Source: Massilia antarctica (GTDB taxonomy: Bacteria > Pseudomonadota > Gammaproteobacteria > Burkholderiales > Burkholderiaceae_D). From it: a DNA stretch of 64,000 bases. The notes under the pieces are model-generated. The model ran no database searches and had not been told where the DNA came from. It was given only the letters and a program-made list of their open reading frames with translations. Made by a program: the position numbers and the translations under genes. Position 1 is the first letter of the stretch. Each line of letters begins with the position of its first letter. Of the stretch, positions 53,896-62,118 are shown piece by piece. The stretch is from NCBI RefSeq assembly GCF_015689335.1, contig NZ_CP065053.1:2976001-3040000 (forward strand), read 5' to 3'.

Positions 53896-55622
53896 GGCGC
53901 GCGCCGGCCTGCCTGTTCCCGCTCCTGCTGGCGGCCGGCGCCCACGCCGGCGCCGCACCCGCCCTTGGGGAAATCCGGGTCAACCAGCTCGGCTTCCTGC
54001 CGCAGGCGCACAAGGTGGCCGTGCTGCCGGCCGGCGCCGCCGGCGAGGTCGAGGTGATCGACGCCGCCAGCGGCGCGGTCGCCTGGCGTGGGCGCGCCGG
54101 TCCCGCCGCGGCCTGGCGCGAGTCGGGCGAAACGGTCATGCTGGCCGATTTTTCGGCCTTGACGCGGCCAGGCGCATACCGCATCCGCGCCGCCGGCGCC
54201 GCGCCCTCCGCGCCGTTCGGCGTGCGGGCCGGCGCGTACGCGGACCTGAACCGCGCCGCGCTCAAGGCGTTTTACTTCAACCGCGCCGGCATCGCGCTCG
54301 ATCCTGCCCACGCCGGCGTGTATGCGCGCGCGGCCGGGCATCCCGACACGCACGTGCTGGTGCACGCGTCGGCCGCATCGAAGGCGCGCCCGGAAGGCAC
54401 CGTCATTTCCAGTCCCAAGGGCTGGTACGACGCTGGCGACTACAACAAGTACATCGTCAATTCGGGGATTTCGACCTACACCTTGCTGGCCGCGTTCGAG
54501 CATTTTCCCGACTATTTCGCACGCCAGCGCAACGGCATTCCGGAAAGCGGCAATGCGCTGCCGGACATCCTCGACGAGGCGCTGTGGAACCTGGAATGGA
54601 TGCTGTCCATGCAGGACCCGAATGACGGCGGGGTGTACAACAAGCTGACCAACCAGAACTTCGACGGCATGGTCATGCCGGACAAAGCCAGCGGCACGCC
54701 GCGCTACGTGGTGCAAAAGGGGACCGCCGCGGCGCTCGATTTCGCCGCCACCATGGCGACCGCCAGCCGGATCATGAAGGCGTACGAGCAGCAGCGCCCC
54801 GGCCTGTCGGCCCGCATGCTGGCCGCGGCCGAAGCGGCGTGGGAATGGGCGCGCGTCAACCCCGCCGTGGTATTTCGCAATCCGCCCGGCGTGGTGACCG
54901 GCGAATACGGCGATGCGGTTTTCGACGATGAATTCGCGTGGGCCGCGGCCGAACTGTATATCAGCAGCGGCAAGGACAGCTACTACGCGGCGATGAAGCC
55001 GGCCGCCGTGACGGCCACCGTGCCGGAATGGGCCGATGTGCGCGGCCTGGCCTGGATCTCGCTCGCGCACCACCGCAAGAGTCTCAGTGCGGTGGCCGAC
55101 CAGCGCCTGATCGCGGAGCGCATCGACGGCCTGGCGGCGGCGCTGGCCACCACATGGCGCGCCTCGGCTTACGGCGTGCCGATGCAGGGGACCGATTTCG
55201 TCTGGGGCAGCAATGCGGTAGCGCTGAACCAGTCGATGATGCTGCTGCAGGCGTACCGTCTGAATGGCAAGCGCGATTACCTCGACGCGGCGCAGGCGGG
55301 CCTCGATTATGTGTTGGGGCGTAACGCTACCGGGAATTCCTTCGTGACCGGCTTCGGTGCGCGCAGGGTGCTGCATCCGCACCACCGGCCTTCGGTGGCC
55401 GACCAGGTGGCCGCGCCCGTGCCGGGCTTTCTGGTTGGCGGGCCGCACGCGGGCCAGCAGGACAAGGGCGACTGCAAGGCGCCATATCCGTCGGCGCTGC
55501 CGGCGCTGTCGTATCTCGACGACGACTGCAGCTACGCCAGCAACGAGGTGGCGATCAACTGGAATGCGCCGCTGGTGTATGTGTCGGCGGCGCTCGACGT
55601 GCTGGGGGGAGCCGCGCCTTGA
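53892..55622 (+). CDS. GH9 endoglucanase/exoglucanase, secreted
   Basis: A 576-residue enzyme. After a signal peptide (LFPLLLAAGAHAGA) comes the Ig-like CelD_N domain (EIRVNQLGFLPQAHKVAVL, ~25-115), then the (alpha/alpha)6 GH9 domain. Catalytic acids: D180 and D183 in GWYDAGDYNKYIVN and general acid E552 in SYASNEVAINWNAPLVY; HHRPS is the usual GH9 His motif. It cuts beta-1,4-glucan outside the inner membrane. It overlaps both neighbours by four bases, so the catabolic operon is tightly coupled. Confidence 0.95.
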   Translation: MRRAPACLFPLLLAAGAHAGAAPALGEIRVNQLGFLPQAHKVAVLPAGAAGEVEVIDAASGAVAWRGRAGPAAAWRESGETVMLADFSALTRPGAYRIRAAGAAPSAPFGVRAGAYADLNRAALKAFYFNRAGIALDPAHAGVYARAAGHPDTHVLVHASAASKARPEGTVISSPKGWYDAGDYNKYIVNSGISTYTLLAAFEHFPDYFARQRNGIPESGNALPDILDEALWNLEWMLSMQDPNDGGVYNKLTNQNFDGMVMPDKASGTPRYVVQKGTAAALDFAATMATASRIMKAYEQQRPGLSARMLAAAEAAWEWARVNPAVVFRNPPGVVTGEYGDAVFDDEFAWAAAELYISSGKDSYYAAMKPAAVTATVPEWADVRGLAWISLAHHRKSLSAVADQRLIAERIDGLAAALATTWRASAYGVPMQGTDFVWGSNAVALNQSMMLLQAYRLNGKRDYLDAAQAGLDYVLGRNATGNSFVTGFGARRVLHPHHRPSVADQVAAPVPGFLVGGPHAGQQDKGDCKAPYPSALPALSYLDDDCSYASNEVAINWNAPLVYVSAALDVLGGAAP

Positions 55623-56107
55623 GACGGGAAGATCCCTACCTGCTGCTGGCGATGCTGGTGCGCCAGGAGCAGCTGCTCCAGTTCGAATTTTTCAACAGCG
55701 ACATCGCGCTGGAGATCGGCCTGCGGCTGGTGCGGGCGGCGCGCGAGGCGCGCCAGGCGATCACGGTGGATATCACCCGGCATGGACAGCGTCTGTTCTA
55801 TCACGCCATGAGCGGAACGCCAGCGGACCACGCGCACTGGATCTGGCGCAAGAGTAACCTGGTCAAGCGCACCGGGCACAGCTCCCTGCATGTGCATACG
55901 CAGGTGTCGCTGGGCGGGGGCGCTATCCACGCCATTGCCACGCTCGACCCGCGCGAATTCGCGGCGCTGGGCGGCGCGTTTCCGCTGACGGTACGCGGCA
56001 GCGGCGTGACCGGCACCATCACCGTGGCCGGGCTGCCGGGCGCCGACGATCACGCGCTGGTGGTGCGCGTGCTGAAGGACTATCTCAAGATCGGCGAGAC
56101 CTTGTAG
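55619..56107 (+). CDS. UPF0303/HbpS-like protein
   Basis: A 162-residue protein. It resembles the UPF0303 (YBR137W/HbpS-like) family: EQLLQFEFFNSDIALEIG, then AITVDITRHGQRLFYHAM, TPADHAHWIWRKSNLVKR and GGAFPLTVRGSGVTGTITV. Members bind haem or small ligands, and their role in sugar loci is not known. The TTG start overlaps the GH9 stop (TTGA). A Met at residue 12 is the alternative. Last gene of the operon; a tandem repeat and a hairpin follow. Confidence 0.78.
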   Translation: MRREDPYLLLAMLVRQEQLLQFEFFNSDIALEIGLRLVRAAREARQAITVDITRHGQRLFYHAMSGTPADHAHWIWRKSNLVKRTGHSSLHVHTQVSLGGGAIHAIATLDPREFAALGGAFPLTVRGSGVTGTITVAGLPGADDHALVVRVLKDYLKIGETL

Positions 56108-56132
56108 CGCAGCGGGTATTTGATAATACTGC

Positions 56133-56201
56133 CGCAGACCGCAGACCGCAGACCGCAGACCGCAGACCGCAGACCGCAGACCGCAGACCGCAGACCGCAG
56201 A
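56133..56201. repeat. 7-bp tandem repeat (about 10 copies)
   Basis: CGCAGAC is repeated head to tail without error for 69 bases, just downstream of the glucan operon. It is a simple VNTR-type array that can expand or contract by slippage. It does not lie in a supported gene. The unit is too short, and lacks spacers, for a CRISPR. Confidence 0.95.
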
Positions 56202-56203
56202 GT

Positions 56204-56231
56204 CGTCGTCCCCGCCTTCGCGGGGACGACG
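56204..56231. terminator. 12-bp hairpin at the end of the glucan operon
   Basis: CGTCGTCCCCGC pairs perfectly with GCGGGGACGACG around a CTTC loop. It resembles the arm palindromes of the repeat at 42666-42744 (TTCCCGC...GCGGGAA), a possible member of the same REP-like class. It may end both the glucan operon and the convergent oxidoreductase transcript, though no T-run is present. Confidence 0.55.
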
Positions 56232-56314
56232 GGGGGCTTCGCGGGGAGTCGTTTCTACCAGTGGCAGGAACGACGGCTATTCGGGCTGGGGTTCAAGGCA
56301 GATCGGCGGTCTCG

Positions 56315-57379
56315 CTACTCAAACGTCACACTGCGCTGCTGCGCGTGGCTTTGCATGGCCATGCGGATGATCTTGATCACCGCCAGGCCTTCGCGCGCCG
56401 TCACCGGCAGGCTTTTGCCATGGACGATGGCGTCGCACACGCGCCGATAGTATTCCTGGTAGCAGCCGGGCAGCGATTGCGCCTTGCCGGTCACCGTCAG
56501 CCCACCCTTCACGAAACTGATTTGCGCGTGCTGCGACTCCGCTTCCACCCCCCAGCCATGCGCGCAGGGACGCGCGCCGCGCATCAGCGCCGCTTCCTGC
56601 GGGTCCATCCCATGCTTGACGAAACTGCCGGTGTCGCCATGCACGATGAAGCGCGGCCCGGCCTGCAGCACCAGCGAGGACGCGTGCAGGATCACGCGGC
56701 GCGCGCCGTAGCGCATGGTCAAATGAAAATAGTCGTCGGCGGCGTCGCTGCCGCTGTCCGTGCTGCGCTGCACGCCCATGTCGCAGTTGACGCAATCCGG
56801 ATTGCCGAACAAGACCAGCGCCTGGTCGATCAGGTGCGCGCCCAGGTCGTACAGGATGCCGGACCCCGGCAAATCCTGTTCGCGCCAGCGTCCGCGCACG
56901 GTGGGGCGGTAGCGGTCGAAATGGGCTTCATAGGTGTTGATCGGCCCGAGCAGGCCCGCTTCGATGGTCTGGCGCAGGGTCAGAAAATCGCTGTCCCAGC
57001 GCCGGTTGTGGAATACGCTCAGGTGCAGCTGCCGCTGTTCGGCCAGCGCGATCAGGTCGGCGCCTTCGTCGACCGTGATGGTGAACGGTTTTTCCACCAC
57101 CACGTGCTTGCCGGCCAGCAGCGCCTGCCTGGCCAACGGCGCATGGCTCGTGTTGGCGGTGGCGACCACCACCAAGTCGACCTCGCCGGAATCGATCAGG
57201 GCTGCCGGGTCGGCCACCACCCGCACCTCCGGAAAGTCGCGCAACACGCGCTCGCCCTGGCTGGAGCAGACCCGGGTCAGGCGCAAGCCCGGCACCGATG
57301 CAATCAGCGGCGCCTGGAAAGTGGCACCGGAAAAGCCGTAGCCGATCAGCCCGACCCGAACTTCGCGCGGCGTCTCCAT
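56315..57379 (-). CDS. Gfo/Idh/MocA-family oxidoreductase
   Basis: A 354-residue protein. The NAD(P)-binding domain starts VRVGLIGYGFSGATFQAP, EKPF motif GKHVVVEKPFTITV, and the C-terminal alpha/beta domain has DLGAHLIDQALVLFG with the substrate-site Asp and His. These enzymes oxidise or reduce sugars, inositols or similar ring compounds. It starts directly after the S8 peptidase gene stop (adjacent), though a functional link is not evident. The convergent sugar locus makes a sugar substrate plausible. Confidence 0.9.
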   Translation of the reverse strand: METPREVRVGLIGYGFSGATFQAPLIASVPGLRLTRVCSSQGERVLRDFPEVRVVADPAALIDSGEVDLVVVATANTSHAPLARQALLAGKHVVVEKPFTITVDEGADLIALAEQRQLHLSVFHNRRWDSDFLTLRQTIEAGLLGPINTYEAHFDRYRPTVRGRWREQDLPGSGILYDLGAHLIDQALVLFGNPDCVNCDMGVQRSTDSGSDAADDYFHLTMRYGARRVILHASSLVLQAGPRFIVHGDTGSFVKHGMDPQEAALMRGARPCAHGWGVEAESQHAQISFVKGGLTVTGKAQSLPGCYQEYYRRVCDAIVHGKSLPVTAREGLAVIKIIRMAMQSHAQQRSVTFE

Positions 57380-58864
57380 CTACGCTTGCTGCCAGGCGGC
57401 GAAGGCGTCGACCAGGCCGGCCCCGGTGGCGCCGTCGATGCCCGGTCCGGCCAGGATACCCTTGCCTTCCGGGTCGCTGGCCGGGCTGGCCGAGCCGTCG
57501 CGCACGTCGATCGCGGTGCGCACCAGCAAGGCCTTGATCTCGGCTGGTGTGAGCTTGGGATTCTTCTGCAGCAGCAGGGCGCACACGGCCGCGATTTGCG
57601 GCGCCGAGGCCGAGGTGCCGCTGAACACGGCCCAGCCGTCGCCGGCGGTGGTGCCGTCATGCGCGGCGTTGCCGGTATCGATCTCGGCACCGGGCGGGAC
57701 CGGCAGCATGATGTAGTCGGCGTTCGGCAGCATGCCGACCAGGCCGCACACATCGGGCACGTGACGGCCGGAATAGATGCCGCTGGTAAAAGCCGACGCG
57801 TAGTCGGAGGCTTTCATGGCGCCATTTTCCGCCACGAAGGTGCCGCCGACGCACAGCACTTCCGGCATCGAGGCCGGGAAGGCATAGTGGCCGTTTCCGG
57901 CGGAAAACACCACCACGATGCCGCTGGCAATCGCCGCCTGGATTTCCGCTTCCAGCGGTTTCAAGCCGTTCGGCAATTCTTTTAGTTCGGATACGCCGTC
58001 GTCGTCGCGCAAGTCGTAGCACATGCTCACCGTGATCACGTGCGGCTTGTGCTTGAGCGCTTCCTGGAAGCCTTCGAGAATGCTGGCGCCGCCGTTCGGG
58101 TCGGCATCGTTGCCCAGCTTGACGCCGATGAAGGTTACTTTCGGCGCCACCGCGAACACGTTGGCCGACTCGCCCGTGCCGTGGCTGCCCGGATCGGTGC
58201 GGCGGTTGGTGGCCGAGGGCGCCAGCACGATCGAGGACGTGAAGCCGTTGCGCGTGAAGAAGGGATGCGAATGGTCGAAGCCGGTATCGATCATGGCCAC
58301 CCGGATGCCTTCGCCGTGGTGGCGTTCCTTATGGATATGGGTCGCGTTGAGCTTGGCCGGCACATCCTTGAGCACGTCGAGGTGGTAATAGCCGACCGCC
58401 GGCGGGCGCGCGCTGACCCCCGAGTCGGCCAGGTAGATGTGGGGCCACTGGATATAGGCGTCGTCGATCAGCGCGGACAGGGCGGGATCGGGATGCCAGG
58501 GGGCACCCTTGGCCGGATAAAACACGCGGTCGCTCGCATAGCCTTGCTTCTGGCTCAGGTTGAACGGGGTCAGGCGCGTGCCGAAGGTTTCCTCGAACTG
58601 GGCGACCGTGCCGCGCACCGAGACCGTCATGCGCCCGCGTCCGGACACGGTGAAGCCGCGCTGGCGCAGCGCCTCGATGGCCGTTTCCATCTCGCCCGGG
58701 GCCGGCTCGAAGCTGAGAATGCTGCGCGAGGACAGGCGCGCCGCCAGCTTGGTCGGGCCGGCGCTGGCGCGGCCCTTGAAGGTGACGGCGATGCGCAGCT
58801 GGGCGTCGGGCGGCGCAGACTCGTTCAGGGCAGGGCGGGGCTGGCTGGGTTTGAAAGGCTGCAT
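57380..58864 (-). CDS. S8 family serine peptidase with propeptide
   Basis: A 494-residue subtilase. The N-terminal ~140 residues look like a propeptide of the S53/kumamolisin-like fold (ALRQRGFTVSGRGRMTVSV ... FEETFGTRL). The catalytic triad is D193 (AMIDTGFDHSHPFF), H228 (GSHGTGESANVF) and S418 (SGTSASAPQIA), with oxyanion Asn in SAGNG. No signal peptide is visible, unlike most subtilases, so it may be cytoplasmic or leave by another route. It lies nine bases after a small gene encoding a propeptide-like protein. Confidence 0.9.
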   Translation of the reverse strand: MQPFKPSQPRPALNESAPPDAQLRIAVTFKGRASAGPTKLAARLSSRSILSFEPAPGEMETAIEALRQRGFTVSGRGRMTVSVRGTVAQFEETFGTRLTPFNLSQKQGYASDRVFYPAKGAPWHPDPALSALIDDAYIQWPHIYLADSGVSARPPAVGYYHLDVLKDVPAKLNATHIHKERHHGEGIRVAMIDTGFDHSHPFFTRNGFTSSIVLAPSATNRRTDPGSHGTGESANVFAVAPKVTFIGVKLGNDADPNGGASILEGFQEALKHKPHVITVSMCYDLRDDDGVSELKELPNGLKPLEAEIQAAIASGIVVVFSAGNGHYAFPASMPEVLCVGGTFVAENGAMKASDYASAFTSGIYSGRHVPDVCGLVGMLPNADYIMLPVPPGAEIDTGNAAHDGTTAGDGWAVFSGTSASAPQIAAVCALLLQKNPKLTPAEIKALLVRTAIDVRDGSASPASDPEGKGILAGPGIDGATGAGLVDAFAAWQQA

Positions 58865-58873
58865 GGATTCCCC

Positions 58874-59173
58874 CTAGGTAAGTTGGCTGGTCGCCACGTG
58901 GCGCGGGGCGATGGTAATCAGGCTGACGGCGTGTTGCAGATCCGCCGGAATGGCGAGTGCCGGTGTGGATGTTACATCGGAAGCGAAGCCGGCTCTTACA
59001 TTTGGAATTGGTCCGAATAAATTTTCTGCCTCGGCCAGGGAGGTTTCCGCCGAGATGGTCGCCATGCCGCAGGCGGTCACGCGCAGGCCGTGCGCCTCAA
59101 GCAAGGCGCACAGGGCGGGGTCGTCGATGCGATCGCGGGAGGGATCGCGCAGCACGAGCTGGAGCTTGATCAT
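58874..59173 (-). CDS. Propeptide-like small protein upstream of the S8 peptidase
   Basis: A 99-residue protein directly upstream of the peptidase gene. Residues 20-60 (ALLEAHGLRVTACGMATISA, AEAENLFGP) align with the propeptide segment of the neighbouring protease (ALRQRGFTVSGRGRMTVSV, FEETFGTRL) in hydrophobic pattern and spacing. It may be a free-standing inhibitor or folding helper acting on the protease. No signal peptide. The upstream GGGATC-type region has no clear promoter. Function inferred. Confidence 0.6.
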   Translation of the reverse strand: MIKLQLVLRDPSRDRIDDPALCALLEAHGLRVTACGMATISAETSLAEAENLFGPIPNVRAGFASDVTSTPALAIPADLQHAVSLITIAPRHVATSQLT

Positions 59174-59260
59174 GACGGTGCGGACGGAGGGACCTTGATG
59201 TCATGATAGTAAGGCTTTGCGGAAATCTTTGCCGGACAGATGCTATCGTGCGCGCCCGCC

Positions 59261-59731
59261 TCAAGCCCCGCCGGCGTAGCCGTTCTGGCGCCACGCTTCA
59301 AACACCACCACCGCCACCGTGTTCGACAGATTCAGGCTGCGGTTGTCGGGGCGCATCGGCAGGCGGATGCGTTGTGCTTCGGGAAAAGATTCGCGCAGTG
59401 CTTGTGCCAGGCCGCGCGTTTCGGCGCCGAACACGAAGACGTCGCCGGGCAAGAACCTGGCGTCGGCGAACGGCGACGAGCCGTGCGTGGTCAGCGCGAA
59501 CATGCGCGCCGGGTCGGGCCGGCATGCGTCGAGGTAGGCTTCCCAGTTCTTGTGGACCTGCATGGTGGCGTAATCGTGGTAGTCGAGTCCGGCTCGCTTC
59601 ATCTTTGCATCGTCGAGCGGGAAACCGAGCGGCTCGATCAGGTGCAGCTGGGCGCCCGTGTTGGCGCACAGGCGGATGATATTGCCGGTGTTCGGCGGGA
59701 TTTCGGGTTCTACCAGTACGACGTGGAACAA
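59261..59731 (-). CDS. trmL: tRNA (cytidine/uridine-2'-O-)-methyltransferase TrmL
   Basis: A 156-residue SPOUT methyltransferase. VVLVEPEIPPNTGNIIRLC, VFGAETRGL and LPMRPDNRSLNLSNTVAVVV are the knot-forming motifs. It methylates the 2'-O of the wobble base 34 in tRNA-Leu species. The start is a TTG, with AAGGAGA six bases before it and no alternative in frame near that position. It lies 20 bases after comF. Confidence 0.92.
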   Translation of the reverse strand: MFHVVLVEPEIPPNTGNIIRLCANTGAQLHLIEPLGFPLDDAKMKRAGLDYHDYATMQVHKNWEAYLDACRPDPARMFALTTHGSSPFADARFLPGDVFVFGAETRGLAQALRESFPEAQRIRLPMRPDNRSLNLSNTVAVVVFEAWRQNGYAGGA

Positions 59732-59751
59732 GTCATTCTCCTTTTGTAAAG

Positions 59752-60516
59752 TCAGGGCGGCGGCGTGCGCGCAAACACCAGGTTGCTCACGCGCGCGGCG
59801 CCGAAGCGCTTGAGGGTGGCCGCCAGCGCATTCAAGGTGTGGCCGCTGGTCATGACATCGTCGACCACGCCGATGTGGCGTCCGCGCACCCGCGCCAGCA
59901 TGTCGGGCGCCACCAAAAATGCGTGGCGCATGTTTTTCTTGCGTTCTTGCGCCGTCGCGCCCGATTGCGCCGGCGTGTCGATCCGGCGCAAGGCCAGCCG
60001 CGGGTGCAGGGCGATGCCCAGCAGCGCCGACAGCGGCCGGGCGATTTCGAGCGCCTGGTTGTAGCCGCGCTCGCTCAGCCGCGCCGGGCCCAGCGGAACC
60101 GGACACAGCAGCTCCGGCAAGGCGAAGCCTGGTGTGGCCAGCACCGCCTCGCGCAGGGCACGCGCGCACCAGGGCGCCAGCGCGAGGGCGCCGCCGAACT
60201 TGAGCCGCAGCACCAGCTGGTCGAGCGGACTGGCGTAGCCGCCCGCGGCCACGGTGGCGTCGTAGGCGGGGGCGTCGGCCAGGCAGGCGCCGCAGCGCAT
60301 GCCCGTGTCGGCGGCGCCTAGCGGATTGGCGCAGCAGCGGCAGCGCGCGCCGCGAGCGGTCAGGAACTGTTGCGTGCAAGCCTGGCATACGGGCGATCCG
60401 GACGCGCCGGTGCCGCCCGCGCACAGCGCACATGCCGACGGCAGCAGTGCATCGGCCAGGCCGCCCAGCGCACTGGCGACCCTGGGTCCGAGCCGCGCCT
60501 GCGCCCGGCCGCTCAT
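59752..60516 (-). CDS. ComF family protein
   Basis: A 254-residue protein. Two CxxC-type zinc-finger pairs near the N-terminus (CALCAGG, CQAC, CRCC, CGAC) and a phosphoribosyltransferase-like domain with VVDDVMTSGHTL. It is required for DNA uptake in naturally competent species, which fits the PilT/PilU set nearby. ATG at 60516 overlaps the stop of a small gene (ATGA). Confidence 0.88.
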   Translation of the reverse strand: MSGRAQARLGPRVASALGGLADALLPSACALCAGGTGASGSPVCQACTQQFLTARGARCRCCANPLGAADTGMRCGACLADAPAYDATVAAGGYASPLDQLVLRLKFGGALALAPWCARALREAVLATPGFALPELLCPVPLGPARLSERGYNQALEIARPLSALLGIALHPRLALRRIDTPAQSGATAQERKKNMRHAFLVAPDMLARVRGRHIGVVDDVMTSGHTLNALAATLKRFGAARVSNLVFARTPPP

Positions 60517-60707
60517 CGCACCTGGCCCTGGCGGTAGCGCAGCGCGGCCAACGCAAGCAGGGCCAGCCCGAGCATGGCCAGTGCCGCCACGGCCGCGATC
60601 AGCAGGCCGAGCACCACGATGCCGAACGCCAGGCCGCCAAAGGCGAGCACGGCCGCTGCCACGGCGGCACATGCCAGGAGCGCGAACGAGAGGAGAATAA
60701 ATGCCAT
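60513..60707 (-). CDS. Small hydrophobic membrane protein (tentative)
   Basis: A 64-residue protein that is nearly all hydrophobic, with two predicted helices (ILLSFALLACAAVAAAVLAF and LLIAAVAALAMLGLALLALA) and a basic tail RYRQGQVR. The stop overlaps the comF start by four bases, as expected of a coupled upstream gene. No ribosome site precedes the ATG, and a GC-rich shadow of this composition can arise by chance. Real status uncertain. Confidence 0.4.
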   Translation of the reverse strand: MAFILLSFALLACAAVAAAVLAFGGLAFGIVVLGLLIAAVAALAMLGLALLALAALRYRQGQVR

Positions 60708-60780
60708 GGCAGCAAACGAAAGGACGGCAAACGGTTACACTGCCCGCATTATCTCATCTCCACCGCTCATTTCACCGCCC

Positions 60781-61692
60781 ATGACTACTCCCGATACCCT
60801 GAGCGCGCCGATCGACCTGGCGCGCGTGCGTTCCCTGTTCTCGCGTCCGCAACGGATGGAACGGTCCGACTTCCTGCGGCGCGAGATCGCCGCCCGCATG
60901 CACGAGCGCCTGATGCTGGTCAAGGTGGCGCCCAAACGCGTGCTCGACGCCGGCTGTGGCAGCGGCGCCGACCTGGCCTTGTTGCAAAAAGATTATCCCG
61001 CCGCCCACATCGTCGGCCTCGATGCCGCGGCCGCCATGATCGAGGCGGCCAAAACGCCGGCCTCGGCCCTCAAGTCGCTCAACCAGATGCTCAGCCGCCT
61101 GTTGCCGGGCAAGGCCGGGGTCGACCTGCTGTGCGGCGATTTCGGCAGTTTGCCGTTCGGGGCGAACTCGGTCGACCTGGTGTGGTCCAACCTGGCCTTG
61201 CACTGGCATCCCCAGCCCGACCGCGTGTTCGCGGAATGGCGCCGGGTGCTGCGCCAGGATGGCTTGCTGATGTTTTCCAATTTCGGTCCGGATACCTTGC
61301 GCGAGCTGCGCAGCGCCTTCGCCGAGGCCGACGCGGCGCCGCACGTGCTGCCTTTTGTCGACATGCACGATTTCGGCGACCAGCTGGTGGCGGCCGGGTT
61401 TTCCACCCCGGTGATGGACATGGAAGTGATCACGGTCACCTACGACACGGCGCAGGCCCTGCTGGCCGACGCCCGCGCGCTGGGCGGCAATCCGCTGGCC
61501 ACGCGCGGACGCGGCCTGCTCGGACGCGCGGCCTGGCAGCGCATGCTGGCGGCGCTGGAACGGCAGCGCCGCGCCGACGGCAAACTGGGCTTGACCTTCG
61601 AGGTGATCTACGGCCACGCCTTCCGGCCGGCACCGAGGGTGACGGCCGCCGGCGAGGCGATCATCCGCTTCGAACCGCGCAAGGGGCGTTGA
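60781..61692 (+). CDS. bioC: Malonyl-ACP O-methyltransferase BioC
   Basis: A 303-residue SAM methyltransferase. It opens DLARVRSLFSRPQRMERSDF as other beta-proteobacterial BioC proteins do, motif I is VLDAGCGSGADLALL, and DLVWSNLALHWHPQPD is the conserved post-motif segment. It methylates malonyl-ACP to start pimeloyl-ACP for biotin. ATG at 60781 is preferred; an upstream in-frame start would lie in the divergent promoter. It diverges from comF. Confidence 0.92.
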   Translation: MTTPDTLSAPIDLARVRSLFSRPQRMERSDFLRREIAARMHERLMLVKVAPKRVLDAGCGSGADLALLQKDYPAAHIVGLDAAAAMIEAAKTPASALKSLNQMLSRLLPGKAGVDLLCGDFGSLPFGANSVDLVWSNLALHWHPQPDRVFAEWRRVLRQDGLLMFSNFGPDTLRELRSAFAEADAAPHVLPFVDMHDFGDQLVAAGFSTPVMDMEVITVTYDTAQALLADARALGGNPLATRGRGLLGRAAWQRMLAALERQRRADGKLGLTFEVIYGHAFRPAPRVTAAGEAIIRFEPRKGR

Positions 61693-61713
61693 CGACCTAC
61701 GCGCTTTTCGCCA

Positions 61714-61738
61714 CGGGCGGGCCGCGCCGGGCCGCCCG
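61714..61738 (+). terminator. GC-rich hairpin after bioC
   Basis: CGGGCGG pairs with CCGCCCG (7 bp) across an 11-base GC-rich loop, 20 bases after the bioC stop. No clear T-run follows (CTTGT), so it is a weak candidate. The remaining bases up to 62118 hold only the coxB promoter and leader. Confidence 0.4.
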
Positions 61739-61818
61739 CTTGTACCCGCCATGGTACAGAACGGCCGTGAAAGCGGGGCAAACAAGGGGGAGCTGACCCG
61801 TTACGGGAGGATTTTCCC

Positions 61819-61848
61819 TTGATGACGTTGGGCATACTTGAGTATAAT
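61819..61848 (+). promoter_or_regulatory. Sigma70-type promoter for coxB-ctaD
   Basis: TTGATG at 61819-61824 and a consensus TATAAT at 61843-61848, spaced 18 bases. It lies 270 bases before the coxB start, giving a long 5' leader that is AT-richer than its surroundings. No other gene on this strand lies between. Confidence 0.75.
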
Positions 61849-62118
61849 CAAGGACTAATTTTATCGGCTGTGTTGATTTCTCTTGGAAACACCAAGGAAT
61901 ATTCAGCGGTGCAGCAGTCGAAAGCGATAGCAAGTCAACGTTCATCAGTGTGCTTTGTTCACCTATGGCCGATGTCAGGGTTCCAGTCGGGTCCGCCGTG
62001 CCGTGAGCGCGCCGGGACGGTATGGGCCCTTTTTGTGCGATGGTTTCGGAGCGCCGGTATCCGATCAGGATGCTTCGGCGTAGAAAAATATTTTTATTTT
62101 TGGGTGGTTGGGGAAAAC

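Noticed and set aside
56133..56201. Tandem array considered as CRISPR
   Set aside because: The unit is 7 bases with no spacers, and there is no cas gene in the window.
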